Shown: positions 27,554-36,456 of the stretch, in pieces
Layout: each line of letters starts with the position of its first letter
Position numbering within the stretch: position 1 is the first letter of the stretch
Source of the DNA: Woeseiaceae bacterium
GTDB taxonomy: Bacteria > Pseudomonadota > Gammaproteobacteria > Steroidobacterales > Woeseiaceae
DNA length: 50,520 nt
Assembly (NCBI GenBank): GCA_021773035.1
Contig: JAJFKU010000041.1
Location: 1 to 50,520 of the forward strand
Direction of reading: 5' to 3'
Position numbers and translations under genes: made by a program
Notes under the pieces: generated by a model
Seen by the model: the letters and a program-made list of their open reading frames with translations, nothing else
What the model was told of the DNA's origin: nothing
Database searches by the model: none

Positions 27554-28093
27554 CTAGTTGTTCAGTTCCGACTTGATTGCCGACAACAGGTCGTCGGCAT
27601 CCGGTTGGGTCCGCGGGCTGAACTCGGATACCAGCGCGCCGTCGCGGCCGATCAGGTACTTGTGAAAGTTCCACGTCGGATAGGTGCCTGACGCGGCTGC
27701 CAATTCGTCGAAGAACGGATGCGCTTCACCTTCCTTCACCGTGACTTTCTCGAACATCGGGAACCTGATGCTGTAGGTCAGTCGACAAAACTCCTGTATC
27801 TGCTCCTCCGTTCCCGGCTCTTGGCCAAGAAAGTCATTCGACGGAAAACCGAGGACAACAAGCCCGTCATCGCCGTATTCCTGGTGTAGCTTTTCGAGGC
27901 CCTCATACTGCGGCGTATTGCCGCATTTGGAAGCCGTGTTGACAACGAGGATCACTTTGCCGGCGTAGGCATCGCGCAGGTTGACGACGTCATCCGACGC
28001 CAGTCGCCTGAAATCCTGGTCGAGAAGGCCGCCGTCGTTTGCAGGCGAAACAGTAGCAGTCATCAGAAACAATACTCCCAGCAATGTACGCAT
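27554..28093 (-). CDS. Exported glutathione peroxidase-family protein
   Basis: 179 residues. A signal peptide (about 1-18, LLGVLFLMTATVSPAND) precedes a thioredoxin-fold peroxidase. The peroxidatic Cys is in NTASKCGNTPQYEGLE, Gln in FPSNDFLGQEPG and Trp in TWNFHKYLI, so the Cys-Gln-Trp triad is complete, with Cys in place of selenocysteine. It should reduce peroxides using thioredoxin or glutathione, apparently in the periplasm. It is the first gene ahead of nei (7-bp gap). The 129 bp upstream (28094-28222) shows nothing I can name. Confidence 0.9.
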   Translation of the reverse strand: MRTLLGVLFLMTATVSPANDGGLLDQDFRRLASDDVVNLRDAYAGKVILVVNTASKCGNTPQYEGLEKLHQEYGDDGLVVLGFPSNDFLGQEPGTEEQIQEFCRLTYSIRFPMFEKVTVKEGEAHPFFDELAAASGTYPTWNFHKYLIGRDGALVSEFSPRTQPDADDLLSAIKSELNN

Positions 28094-28222
28094 TTCGAAC
28101 TCCAGAATTCGTGCCTGGCCCCGAGCGGGCCGCAGGTCGCCAAATCAAGTCTCTATAGTGCCTTGTTGTCGGCCGTTATTGCTACGCCAATGCTGTATCA
28201 AATCGTATCTAACGATCGTCCC

Positions 28223-29275
28223 TCATTTCGGCACATCCAGCGAGATACAACAACCTGTCGGGCGGTTCTGCAGAATCTCCGTGGCCAGGTCCTCAGCCTC
28301 GGCAATCTGCCCCGGTAACAGTTGCCGCCTGGCCCGAAAAGTCTCAATTTCAACGTTGCCGAAGAACGATTTCGAACCCGGGCCGGCAGCCATGCGTGAC
28401 GCGTAGTGTATTTCGCGAAACGCCAGCCAGTAGGCGAAACTCTTCGTATGGCCAGCCGGATCCGTCCCCGCTTCATATTGTTGCGCGAAGTGTGCAGCCA
28501 GGGAATTCAACGCCATTGGATCACCATCGTTCCACATATCCATCAGGGCGCTCGGGTCGCCCTCCCGGCCCAGTTCCTGTGCAAACGCAGATATCGCCGT
28601 ACGACTGCCGTTCAGGGTGGCGAAGTCCCTCCATTGTATCGCTTCACCGCGATTCTCCATCGGCATGTCGTTACACCGTTCGTGATTGAGTCGAGCTATA
28701 GACTCAGCGGCCGCGGCCGGCATGTTGATCTCGGCAACGCTGACGACGCGACGCTTGCCGTCACGGTACACCGGGACCTGATGGTCTTCGCGAATCATCT
28801 GCAGCTCTTCGGCGAACTCGGCCTCGCTCATCGGGGGTTGCCCTGCTCGTTGACAGAATTGCAGTGCTTCCCACAAGAAATATGCCGCCTCAGGGTCGCC
28901 GTTCTCAGCCCGCGATTTCAGTTCATCGCATATTAGCGGGTACTCGCTATCGTCGAGATAATTGAACAAGGGCTGCCAGTTAACATCCGCCAGGTCGACG
29001 CCCAGCCGCGCAATGGATTGGGCATCCGCCGGGATTCGGTAGCGTTGCCGCAGCGCCGCCGGTAACTGTTCCAGTTCGGCCTGCAGCTGTGTCTTGCTTT
29101 GCGTTGGCGCTGCGCTTTGCAGGGGTTCAGTTGTTTTCGCAGCAGCTGCCGGCACCGCGCTTGCTTCGGGCGCCGACAAGGTATCGATGGAACGCTCGGA
29201 CCACCACAGCGCTACTGCGACGATGATTGTTGACAAACTCAACGCCGCGGACCATCTCAAGGTTGCGCGAGTCAT
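28223..29275 (-). CDS. Membrane-anchored hypothetical protein
   Basis: 350 residues. An N-terminal TM anchor (about 10-27, LSLSTIIVAVALWW) and an Ala/Pro/Thr-rich linker (about 35-65) lead to an alpha-helical domain. Segments such as SRAENGDPEAAYFLWEALQFC and GDPMALNSLAAHFAQQYEAG look like SEL1/TPR-type helical repeats, and a late CC pair (GCCISLDVPK) closes the chain. No enzyme family recognised. A periplasmic scaffold anchored in the inner membrane is a reasonable guess. It stands 129 bp upstream of the glutathione peroxidase gene on the same strand. Confidence 0.65.
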   Translation of the reverse strand: MTRATLRWSAALSLSTIIVAVALWWSERSIDTLSAPEASAVPAAAAKTTEPLQSAAPTQSKTQLQAELEQLPAALRQRYRIPADAQSIARLGVDLADVNWQPLFNYLDDSEYPLICDELKSRAENGDPEAAYFLWEALQFCQRAGQPPMSEAEFAEELQMIREDHQVPVYRDGKRRVVSVAEINMPAAAAESIARLNHERCNDMPMENRGEAIQWRDFATLNGSRTAISAFAQELGREGDPSALMDMWNDGDPMALNSLAAHFAQQYEAGTDPAGHTKSFAYWLAFREIHYASRMAAGPGSKSFFGNVEIETFRARRQLLPGQIAEAEDLATEILQNRPTGCCISLDVPK

Positions 29276-29391
29276 AAGCCGCCCTCACCAATCCAGCTAT
29301 TGTCCGCTTCCGGTCGGAAACAACACTTCAACAGTGTAGCACTCGCAATGCCTGGTTTCGGCCCGAAACAGCCAGGGCACTAAGAGCAGTG

Positions 29392-29844
29392 TCAAAACCA
29401 GCGCCTGACCTGCCGGCAATACGCGTCGTAGTCCTCGCCGAAAATCGCCCTTAACGCCTCTTCTTCCGGTTTGATCTGCAATTCCGTGATCACTACGACG
29501 AAGAGCACGATCACAATGAGGTTGCTTAGACTGCCAAGCCACAGAGCCCACCCTGTCGATATGAGCAGCAGGCAAACATACATCGGATTTCTACTGCGGC
29601 TGAATATGCCGTTAGTTACAAGTGACGTCGCTGTTTCGGGGCTAAGTGGATTGACCGTTGTCTCCGCAGCACTGAATAGCCGTATGGCAAGCACAGCAAT
29701 GACGATCCCGAGCGCGGCCACGCTTAGTGACAGCAAAAGCGGATATGGCACCGCCACCGGGTATGCGAATTCACTATGAGCCACCAGCCACATTATGATG
29801 CCGGTTGTGAGGAGCAGAATCGGTGGCGGTACTTTGGCCTTCAT
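29392..29844 (-). CDS. Isoprenylcysteine carboxyl methyltransferase-like membrane protein
   Basis: 150 residues with four hydrophobic helices. The C-terminal half has the ICMT/PEMT signature: LVTNGIFSRSRNPMYVCLLL and EEEALRAIFGEDYDAYCRQVRRW. The RNPMY and E-E-x(n)-F-G-x-x-Y elements form the SAM-binding region of this integral membrane methyltransferase family. The substrate in bacteria is generally unknown and is likely a lipid or small hydrophobic molecule. It is followed on the minus strand by the gene ending at 28223 across a 116-bp gap. The upstream gene (29872-30258) is 27 bp away and probably co-transcribed. Confidence 0.82.
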   Translation of the reverse strand: MKAKVPPPILLLTTGIIMWLVAHSEFAYPVAVPYPLLLSLSVAALGIVIAVLAIRLFSAAETTVNPLSPETATSLVTNGIFSRSRNPMYVCLLLISTGWALWLGSLSNLIVIVLFVVVITELQIKPEEEALRAIFGEDYDAYCRQVRRWF

Positions 29845-29871
29845 GTGGGTTCCAGGTAGCGTTCTGCTGTA

Positions 29872-30258
29872 TTAGAGCACGTCTTTAGGCCGCGTAAAAA
29901 ACCCTGCAGACAAGAGGAGAAACACCACAGCAATCACCTCAACGATAATTTGCAAAGCAGCGGTGGCATAGGACACCAGAAATGCTCCAAAAGGGTTTCC
30001 CAGCAAGAGAGCAGTTATTCCGGTATTCAGGAGAACAAAGATCAACAGCGTAACCCTCGCCCAGTTCCTGCCATGCGCCACCTTCCAGAGAACCCAGCCT
30101 TGAATTGCGTAAAAGCCAATGGGCACGAGCGCTCGACCTATTTGAAAAGCTGTTGAGTCAGCGAGAAAACCAAGGAAGGACAGTTCGCTGTATACACGAA
30201 ACGCGAGGCTGAGCCCGAATAAGCCAATCGCAACTGTGACAAGCTTTGGTCTCTTCAT
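29872..30258 (-). CDS. Small four-helix membrane protein
   Basis: 128 residues with four predicted TM helices (about 8-28, 38-62, 70-92 and 97-120) and a basic start (MKRPKLV). ATG 30258 has GGAGA five bases before it, while the GTG at 30270 has none. No family recognised, though it resembles small DUF-type integral membrane proteins. It lies 27 bp before the methyltransferase-like gene and may work with it in the membrane, but this is only positional. Confidence 0.6.
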   Translation of the reverse strand: MKRPKLVTVAIGLFGLSLAFRVYSELSFLGFLADSTAFQIGRALVPIGFYAIQGWVLWKVAHGRNWARVTLLIFVLLNTGITALLLGNPFGAFLVSYATAALQIIVEVIAVVFLLLSAGFFTRPKDVL

Positions 30259-30318
30259 GCAATTCTCCACTGTTGCCTGACTGCATTTCGAACTTCAGCC
30301 AGCAGGTTCGATCCGTTC

Positions 30319-30411
30319 TCAGTTTCCCTGGGGCCAAAAGGCCGAATTGAAATAATCGCCTTTTGAGCTTAGTGAGTCGCCTGTCGATTTGCGCACAATC
30401 TTACCATCCAT
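30319..30411 (-). other. Short ORF or gene remnant downstream of the DHDPS-like gene
   Basis: A 30-codon frame begins MDGKIVRKSTGDSLSSKGDY and ends FNSAFWPQGN. Protein-like sequence extends upstream of the ATG in frame (SGSAAASAIVS) to a TAG, so this may be the tail of a lost gene. No Shine-Dalgarno is seen and no family is recognised. Confidence 0.2.
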
Positions 30412-30461
30412 AGAGACGATGGCCGAGGCTGCGGCAGAGCCACTCTAGAGCCTGCGCAGAC

Positions 30462-31370
30462 TCACAGCGTCAAACCACAGCTATCAAAAGCTTCCCGGAT
30501 CGATACTCTCTCGGCATCCGTCAACTCCAGCATTGGTGGTCGCACACGTCCTCCGACCTGCCCAAGCAGTTCCTGCCAGTACTTACCAAATGCCTGCGGT
30601 TTATCCGCCGGTTTCGCCCGCAGCATTGCGTCGCGCACCGGATTGAGACTGTCGCGCACCCGTCTGGCCTCTGCAAACTTTCCCGCAAAGGCCAGGCGCG
30701 TGTATTCGTCCATGCGTTTGTCGTTGCTGGTCTGCAAATGGTATGGCGGCGAGGAACAAAGATAGAGTTTCCACCCAAGTTCCTCGACGTTATCCAGCCA
30801 GTCATCCTCCGCCGATGTCGATACCTGGATCTTGTCTCCGACCATGTGACTCAGTCGCACATACATCTCGCGCGGCACCGAGTATTTAATAGCAACAATG
30901 TTGGGCAGGTCGGCGATACGCGCACACTCTTCCGGCTGCATCAGGTAGCCGGAATCCGGATGGCTCCACATCGCAATGCCAATATCGAGACGGTCGCAGA
31001 GCGCCTTGTAGTATTGATACAGGACCTCGCCCCGATCGTGTATAAAACTCAGGACCGGCGCATGCACCACGATGTAATCGGCACCGCAATTCTGCGCGTG
31101 GAGCGCGAGGTCGAGAACCGTGTCGAAGTTCTGATCCGACACCGAAACGATGACCCCGGCCTTGCCGTCGCACTCTTCGACCGCGATCTCGAAATTGCGC
31201 TTGCGTTCGTCAAGACTCATCGAGAAAAACTCGCCCTGTTTCCCGGCAATGAACAGCCCCTGGATATCGAGATCGTCGATCCAGTGGCGAATGTTCGCGC
31301 GCAGGCCGGCCTCGTCGAGCGAGAGATCTTCGCGGAACGGGTTCAGCGCGGCTGCCCAGATTCCGCGCAT
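30462..31370 (-). CDS. DHDPS/NAL-family aldolase-like lyase with atypical active site
   Basis: 302 residues, the length of the dihydrodipicolinate synthase/N-acetylneuraminate lyase family. The Schiff-base Lys is present (NIVAIKYSVP, Lys162). The usual GTTGE loop reads GKQGEFFS, and the Tyr-containing PYY motif reads HAPVLSF, so two canonical residues are replaced and true DapA activity is unlikely. A lyase or dehydratase acting on a 2-keto acid is the best guess. Coding-like sequence (KYSKSEAKDYAREN) continues in frame upstream of ATG 31370 with no ATG, GTG or TTG, so the real start may be non-standard. It is divergent from the LysR regulator, which probably controls it. Confidence 0.78.
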   Translation of the reverse strand: MRGIWAAALNPFREDLSLDEAGLRANIRHWIDDLDIQGLFIAGKQGEFFSMSLDERKRNFEIAVEECDGKAGVIVSVSDQNFDTVLDLALHAQNCGADYIVVHAPVLSFIHDRGEVLYQYYKALCDRLDIGIAMWSHPDSGYLMQPEECARIADLPNIVAIKYSVPREMYVRLSHMVGDKIQVSTSAEDDWLDNVEELGWKLYLCSSPPYHLQTSNDKRMDEYTRLAFAGKFAEARRVRDSLNPVRDAMLRAKPADKPQAFGKYWQELLGQVGGRVRPPMLELTDAERVSIREAFDSCGLTL

Positions 31371-31566
31371 GTTCTCGCGGGCGTAGTCCTTCGCTTCTGA
31401 CTTCGAGTATTTGATGGCGATAGTTCCCGTGGTTGATTGGGCCTTGTGTATCCCGACAAAAGATACTTGAAGAAGCGCTCGAATGAGGGCAACTAGATAT
31501 AGTAAAATACGATACCCAACTATCTTGCCCCTAAGAGAATAGAAAGGCCAGAAGAGCACTGATTTG
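31371..31566. promoter_or_regulatory. Divergent control region between the DHDPS-like gene and the LysR gene
   Basis: A 196-bp AT-richer region. ATAGT (from about 31498) and ACTAT (about 31518) form a spaced inverted pair of the size seen at LysR-type operators. The match is short and could be chance. The divergent layout itself is the main reason to expect an operator here. Confidence 0.35.
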
Positions 31567-32517
31567 ATGACCCGCCACTCCCGCATTGTCGATCGCGCGA
31601 TCACGCGCCTCAAGCTCAGGCAACTTCGATTGCTGGTGGCCGTTGGGCAGTACGGAAGCATCCAGAACGCATCGCGCGAACTCCAGATCTCGCAGCCGGC
31701 CGCCACAAAACTGATCCAGGATCTCGAGCTTGATTTCGAGGTGAAGCTGTTCGAGCGCACCAATCGAGGCGTGATCCCGACGGCGTGCGGAGAGGCGTTG
31801 ATCCGCCATGGCAAGCTGATCATCGCGCAGGTGTCCAACGCGGCACAGGAACTGGATGACCTGACGGAAGGCAACAGCGGGCGGGTCGTGATCGGTACGC
31901 TGCTGGCCGCGGCGACCAGGCTGTTACCAAACGCGATCGAGTCCGCGCTCGCCGAGCGCCCCAATGTGGCCATCAAAGTCATCGAGGGAACCAATGACGC
32001 CCTGATGCCGGCGCTGCTCTCGGGTGAGATCGACATGATCGTCGGACGTCTGCCTGCTTATCGGCACAGAACCAGGCTTGTCCAGGAAAAATTCTTTGAT
32101 GATCGTGTCGTGGCCATCGCCGGCAGGCAACACCCGCTGGCCGGGAAGAAGTCGCTGCCATTCGATCGGATCAAACCGTTCGGGTGGATCCTCCCGCCCC
32201 TGGAAACAACGCTGCGCCGGCAGGTCGACCAGTTCTTTGTCGGTCAGGATCAGTATGTCCCACCCGTCGTTCTCGAATCCGTTTCCTATCTGACCAACCG
32301 CTCACTTCTGCAGGCGCGCGATCTCATCGGGCTGATGCCGGACCACGTGGCGTCGCATGACGTCGAAAGCGGTCTGCTCGTCGAAATCGACTGGGTCGCG
32401 CCGTTTGGCAATGGGCCGGTTGGCGTCTCCTATCGAGGCCCCGACAGCCTGTCGCCTGCCGGCACTGCGTTTCTCGGCGCCCTTCGTCACGCCGCGAAAG
32501 CAATGCGGACACCCTAA
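31567..32517 (+). CDS. LysR-family transcriptional regulator
   Basis: 316 residues. An N-terminal winged helix-turn-helix (about 15-75: LRQLRLLVAVGQYGSIQNAS, then ISQPAATKLIQDLE, then FERTNRGVIPT) is followed by a periplasmic-binding-protein-like effector domain (about 95-300, starting GRVVIGTLLAAATRLLP). It resembles the GbpR/CbbR-type subgroup with the family's normal length. ATG 31567 is preceded by an in-frame TTG. It probably regulates the divergent DHDPS-like gene and the aldehyde dehydrogenase gene 106 bp downstream; the inducer is unknown. Confidence 0.92.
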   Translation: MTRHSRIVDRAITRLKLRQLRLLVAVGQYGSIQNASRELQISQPAATKLIQDLELDFEVKLFERTNRGVIPTACGEALIRHGKLIIAQVSNAAQELDDLTEGNSGRVVIGTLLAAATRLLPNAIESALAERPNVAIKVIEGTNDALMPALLSGEIDMIVGRLPAYRHRTRLVQEKFFDDRVVAIAGRQHPLAGKKSLPFDRIKPFGWILPPLETTLRRQVDQFFVGQDQYVPPVVLESVSYLTNRSLLQARDLIGLMPDHVASHDVESGLLVEIDWVAPFGNGPVGVSYRGPDSLSPAGTAFLGALRHAAKAMRTP

Positions 32518-32623
32518 GCCCTGCTATCAGGTATTCCGATACCTGCATTCGATCAATTCGCTTGATCATACATCCACCGACATGTGAGTCTGGCCATGAA
32601 AGACCGCATACGAGGCACCAGCA

Positions 32624-34060
32624 ATGACGACCTACCCGGACCTACATCTCTATATCGACGGAAACTGGCGCAAGACCGCCGACGATCTTCCTGTCCTCAA
32701 CCCGGCGACCGAAGAGGAGATCGGGCGCCTGCCCTGCGCGCGGAAGCGCGATCTGGACGATGCCCTCGACGCAGCTGCCAAAGGATTCAAACTCTGGAGC
32801 CGGGTGTCTCCGTGTGAACGCGCCAGCGTCCTGTGCAAAGCCTCGGCGATAATGCGCGAACGGCAGGAGGAAATCGCCACCGCCATAACGGCCGAACACG
32901 GCAAGCCGCTCAACCAGGCTCGCCTCGAGGTGATCCGTGGCTGTGAGTTTCTCGAATGGGATGCCGGTGAAGCTACCCGCACCTATGGGCGCGTCATTCC
33001 CAGCGCACCGGGCGTCAGATACATGGTGCATCACCAGCCGATCGGCACGGTGGCCGCGTTTTCGCCCTGGAACTTCCCGATGAGCCAACCATGCCGCAAG
33101 GTAGCGGGTGCCATCGCCGCCGGTTGTTCGATCATTCTGAAAGCGGCCGAAGAAACACCGGCCGGCGCACTGCACATTGCAAGAGCGTTTCATGATGCGG
33201 GCCTTCCCCCGGGCGTACTGAACCTCGTGTTCGGAACGCCGTCCGAGATTTCCGAACATCTGATCACGCAGGATCAGGTACGCCTGGTGGCATTCACCGG
33301 CTCAACCGCAGTCGGCCGACATCTCACCACGCTGGCATCGCAGTACATGACCCCGGTCCTGATGGAACTGGGCGGTCACGCGCCGGTCATTGTCTGCGAG
33401 GACACCGATGTCGAAGCCGCCGCCGTAACAGGCGCTGTTCGAAAGATGCGTAACGCAGGCCAGGTCTGCACGTCGCCCACCCGCTTTTTCGTACACGAAA
33501 GTATTTTTGAGGCCTACGCCGAAACCTTCGTGCGCCGCGCCAGCGAAACCGTCGTTGGCAACGGTGTCGATGCGGGCGTCGAGATGGGTCCGCTGGCCAA
33601 TGACCGCAGGATCGAAGCACTCACGGACCTGGTCGAGGACGCGCGCAAGCAAGGTGCGGAGCTAAGAACCGGGGGCAACAGGCGAGGTGGCAAAGGCTAC
33701 TTCTTCGAGCCGACGGTACTGGCCAATGTGCCTGATTCTGCGCGCGTCATGCAGGAAGAGCCCTTCGGACCACTGGCAATTATCAACCCTGTTGGCTCTC
33801 TGGACGAGGCTATCGAGAAAGCGAACTCTGTACCCTATGGTTTGGCTGCCTACGGTTTTAGCAACCGGGCCGACTACGTGGACCGCATGATCGAGGGCAT
33901 CGAGGCCGGCAACGTGTCGATCAATACGCTGGAGGCATCGCTGCCAGAGACGCCGTTCGGCGGCGTTAAGTCCAGTGGTTATGGCCGTGAAGGTGGAACG
34001 GAAGGGCTGCACAACTACATGATCACCAAGAATGTCTCACACAGCATGACAGTGGTTTGA
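32624..34060 (+). CDS. NAD(P)-dependent aldehyde dehydrogenase, succinate-semialdehyde dehydrogenase-like
   Basis: 478 residues, standard ALDH length. Cofactor and active-site motifs are complete: FSPWNFPM, AFTGSTAVGRHL, MELGG with Glu248, nucleophile Cys282 in NAGQVCTSP, EEPFGPL and PFGGVKSSGYGREGG. It belongs near GabD-like and ketoglutarate-semialdehyde dehydrogenases. Together with the DHDPS-family lyase and the LysR gene it would fit a route in which a keto-acid lyase product yields a semialdehyde that is oxidised, as in aldarate or hydroxyproline breakdown. Given the amine oxidases at 13-22 kb, an aminoaldehyde substrate is also possible. Confidence 0.9.
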   Translation: MTTYPDLHLYIDGNWRKTADDLPVLNPATEEEIGRLPCARKRDLDDALDAAAKGFKLWSRVSPCERASVLCKASAIMRERQEEIATAITAEHGKPLNQARLEVIRGCEFLEWDAGEATRTYGRVIPSAPGVRYMVHHQPIGTVAAFSPWNFPMSQPCRKVAGAIAAGCSIILKAAEETPAGALHIARAFHDAGLPPGVLNLVFGTPSEISEHLITQDQVRLVAFTGSTAVGRHLTTLASQYMTPVLMELGGHAPVIVCEDTDVEAAAVTGAVRKMRNAGQVCTSPTRFFVHESIFEAYAETFVRRASETVVGNGVDAGVEMGPLANDRRIEALTDLVEDARKQGAELRTGGNRRGGKGYFFEPTVLANVPDSARVMQEEPFGPLAIINPVGSLDEAIEKANSVPYGLAAYGFSNRADYVDRMIEGIEAGNVSINTLEASLPETPFGGVKSSGYGREGGTEGLHNYMITKNVSHSMTVV

Positions 34061-34148
34061 CGACGTTCATACCAAAGCCAGAGCAACCTGGACCCAGCTG
34101 TGCCGATGGGCCAGGAATTCAAACGACCGCTCGTTTTCAGAGTCCCAT

Positions 34149-34787
34149 ATGAAACCCAGATTTATAGTTGTGATCGCATGGATACTCTCTGTGGGAACAG
34201 CATTTATGCTTGGGCGAAACAGTCTTCAAATACCCGTTGAACCCGAACCCAGGCCGACGCCCGGCACGGACGTTCGAATCGCCGAACAGCTGGCTGCACC
34301 CACCGGAATCGGCAATGAAACCGAACAATGCCAGCATACGCTGGATGACGACGTCGAACGTGAGCTTGCGGCGGAAAACGCTCAGTTGCTGATCGAAGAA
34401 ACTTCGTCAGACATTGATCAAGATAGTAGCGAAATGATATTGAGCTACGACTCGCAAACTGAAATCAGAAACACAGCGTACGAACTTTCTACGATGACTG
34501 AGTTTTCGAATTACGGATACATTGAGGACGTCGCCTGCGAAAACTCCAAATGCGAAATAGCGGTGAAGTACACCGTCTCGGATAGGGTCTCCGGAAAGAC
34601 AGGAAATTTCTTAACAGAAATGAACGAACGGCTTGCAGAGAACTCAGTAACATCGACTATCCAGCTAGGAATAACAGAAATCTCATACGGCCCTGACGGC
34701 AACGGTATAGCCCGGTTCCAGACAATGCCCCGGCAACCACCGTCTGTAATCATCAATACGCTGGAAGACGTAAGCGATGAACGCTAA
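34149..34787 (+). CDS. Hypothetical protein with N-terminal membrane anchor
   Basis: 212 residues. One TM helix (about 5-22, IVVIAWILSVGTAFMLG), an acidic middle (about 60-100) and a small alpha/beta C-terminal domain (about 105-212) with two cysteines (VACENSKCEIAV). No family recognised. Its base use is visibly AT-richer than neighbours to the left. The next gene starts 11 bases before its stop, in another frame, so the two are coupled. A periplasmic function beside the CxxC lipoprotein is possible. Confidence 0.6.
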   Translation: MKPRFIVVIAWILSVGTAFMLGRNSLQIPVEPEPRPTPGTDVRIAEQLAAPTGIGNETEQCQHTLDDDVERELAAENAQLLIEETSSDIDQDSSEMILSYDSQTEIRNTAYELSTMTEFSNYGYIEDVACENSKCEIAVKYTVSDRVSGKTGNFLTEMNERLAENSVTSTIQLGITEISYGPDGNGIARFQTMPRQPPSVIINTLEDVSDER

Positions 34788-35256
34788 GTCGGGGCTCATA
34801 TTGCCTGCCTTGCTTACCCTGATCGGTTGTACTGACACTGTCGACGAGGTGGATTCATCGTCAATCGCTCTGCCAGTTACAATGAAGCTTTTTCAAAAAG
34901 ACTCCGATGAGAACTTTCACATACCGGCCGTTTTCGTTTTCGATAACTCGCGAAATTGTATCGCCAAGGCGAATAGTCAATCAATATACAGCGAGGATTT
35001 CATAGAACAGATTGAAAGCCGAGAGGCCGTATGTAACGAAATCGACTTATCCGCTGTTGAGAAAGAAACAGAATTCTCCTTCAATACTAAGGTCGACATC
35101 TCGTTTCTTGTGCTTACCGACGGCGGCGAGTCCTGCGGCGCTTGCCGTCCCATGATCGCCGAATTTGAAAGCAAGGTTCTTGAAAACGTGAAATCGCCAT
35201 ACGTCGTTCATACTATCGATGTTGGTATGACGGCGTGGTTTTCCGGTTCAAACTGA
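34777..35256 (+). CDS. Small lipoprotein with thioredoxin-like CxxC motif
   Basis: 159 residues. A signal peptide ends LLTLIGCTD with a lipobox-like LIGC (Cys18). Near the C-terminus, FLVLTDGGESCGACRPMIAE looks like a beta strand followed by a CGAC redox motif at the start of a helix, and KSPYVVHTIDVG may be the next strand, as in thioredoxin folds. Two further cysteines occur (RNCIAK, AVCNEI). A periplasmic dithiol role is inferred from the motif only. It overlaps the preceding anchored protein by 11 bp, so both are likely expressed together. Confidence 0.55.
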   Translation: MNAKSGLILPALLTLIGCTDTVDEVDSSSIALPVTMKLFQKDSDENFHIPAVFVFDNSRNCIAKANSQSIYSEDFIEQIESREAVCNEIDLSAVEKETEFSFNTKVDISFLVLTDGGESCGACRPMIAEFESKVLENVKSPYVVHTIDVGMTAWFSGSN

Positions 35257-35333
35257 CGGTAGCATCCGATAGCTCAAGGAATCGCAACACCTTTCACCAC
35301 CTGCACGTTTCCTGTCGTGCTGTCTGAAATTCC

Positions 35334-35618
35334 TCAGGACAACAGATAGTCAGGAATGCCATCGGCATCCACATCGCCAATACTGACCGTGTCGAAGCCA
35401 AGATTCTCGCCGCTGGTAAAACTGGTGAGGGTGCGCAGCAAGGTGCCGCTGACCCCGGAAAAGAGATAGGCCTTTCCGGCCTGCGCCGCACCCTCGCTGC
35501 TCAGCCAGCCGGCAACAAAGATATCTCGCACGCGATCAGTCAGCAGGCAATCTACCGGGATGGAGACAATATTGACGATGTCATCGAGCAATGAACCGAT
35601 ATAACCATCGGATCTTCG
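35334..35618 (-). pseudogene. FG-GAP repeat protein remnant
   Basis: A 94-codon open stretch contains YLFSGVSGTLLRTLTS and GFDTVSIGDVDADGIPDYLL, a clear FG-GAP/integrin-alpha-type blade with its Asp-rich calcium loop, and a degraded blade before it. It has no signal peptide and no good start. It ends at TGA, after which reading continues as GISDSTTGNVQVVKGVAIP. It is in frame with, and directly after, the TAG of the gene at 35619, so a read-through relation cannot be excluded. Full-length proteins of this type have many blades, so this is a fragment. Confidence 0.5.
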
Positions 35619-36320
35619 CTATTCGTTGACCGGGCCCGCGGGCGGAAACATTTGTCCCAGCATAGGCAAGCGCGCGCGCCTGTTGCATTGAATCATTGGC
35701 GCCTGACCGCTGGATGCTCCCAGCCATACGGCAGAACCCTGCGGGAAGTAGCGATAATTCTGCGTGAATGCGACCAGAGTGCCATCGGGCAAGCTATTGC
35801 TGGTTCTTAACTTTTCCAATCTGCCGACGAAAAGCAGACTCTCTCTCGTCTCCGTAAGCTCAGCATGGGTCCAGTTGTTCGGTGTCGTTACTCGCTCGAT
35901 TGGCACTCGATCAAAACATACCTCAAAAGTATCAGCCTGCCATGACCCGGGCTGACATTTCTTCCGCTCGCCGCCAGTAAATCGATATCGAACTGTTTGC
36001 CCGCCTTCTTTGCATTCGACCGCCTCATAACTGCCATTGGCCAGGCCGCCAATCAGGCCCCTATCGCAATATTGGCTGTATGGAATATTTGTTGGCACGG
36101 GCCGGACGATTTGTGGCCCTTCGTTTGAATCGCAAAGCGTTCTGAATTCGCGGTAGCTGCCGGACAACAGGTAGCCAAAAAAAAACCAGGCCGGGAGAGC
36201 AACAACGAATCCTGCCCAGTAGTTTGCTTTGGCTTGCGACCGCAGCTTTACAGCCCGGTATATCGCTCTCGCAATATAGAAGTAAGCCCAGATCAGCAGA
36301 AGATAAATCAGGCCGACCAT
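35619..36320 (-). CDS. Hypothetical membrane protein
   Basis: 233 residues from ATG 36320. Two TM helices (about 3-22 and 36-53) are followed by a soluble domain with six or more cysteines (TLCDSNEG, YCDRGLI, VECKEGG, KKCQPGSW, VCFDRV, QCNRRAR), suggesting a disulfide-rich periplasmic part. No family recognised. It lies in the AT-richer patch with the CxxC lipoprotein. The FG-GAP fragment follows in frame after the stop codon. Confidence 0.6.
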   Translation of the reverse strand: MVGLIYLLLIWAYFYIARAIYRAVKLRSQAKANYWAGFVVALPAWFFFGYLLSGSYREFRTLCDSNEGPQIVRPVPTNIPYSQYCDRGLIGGLANGSYEAVECKEGGQTVRYRFTGGERKKCQPGSWQADTFEVCFDRVPIERVTTPNNWTHAELTETRESLLFVGRLEKLRTSNSLPDGTLVAFTQNYRYFPQGSAVWLGASSGQAPMIQCNRRARLPMLGQMFPPAGPVNE

Positions 36321-36456
36321 TCGATGCCCCCCCGGTACACGACGGTGTACTCGTAAAACAAACGAATGCGAAGCAGGCTACAGCTGAAGCGCCGTGTATT
36401 CGACCACCCGTAGTCGTCAGTCAGTTGTGAGGAACCATGCTCGATACGATCATCAC

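Noticed and set aside
31371..32036. Extending the DHDPS-like gene to 32036
   Set aside because: The extension would run antisense through half of the LysR gene and has no homology beyond the short stretch near 31371-31430.
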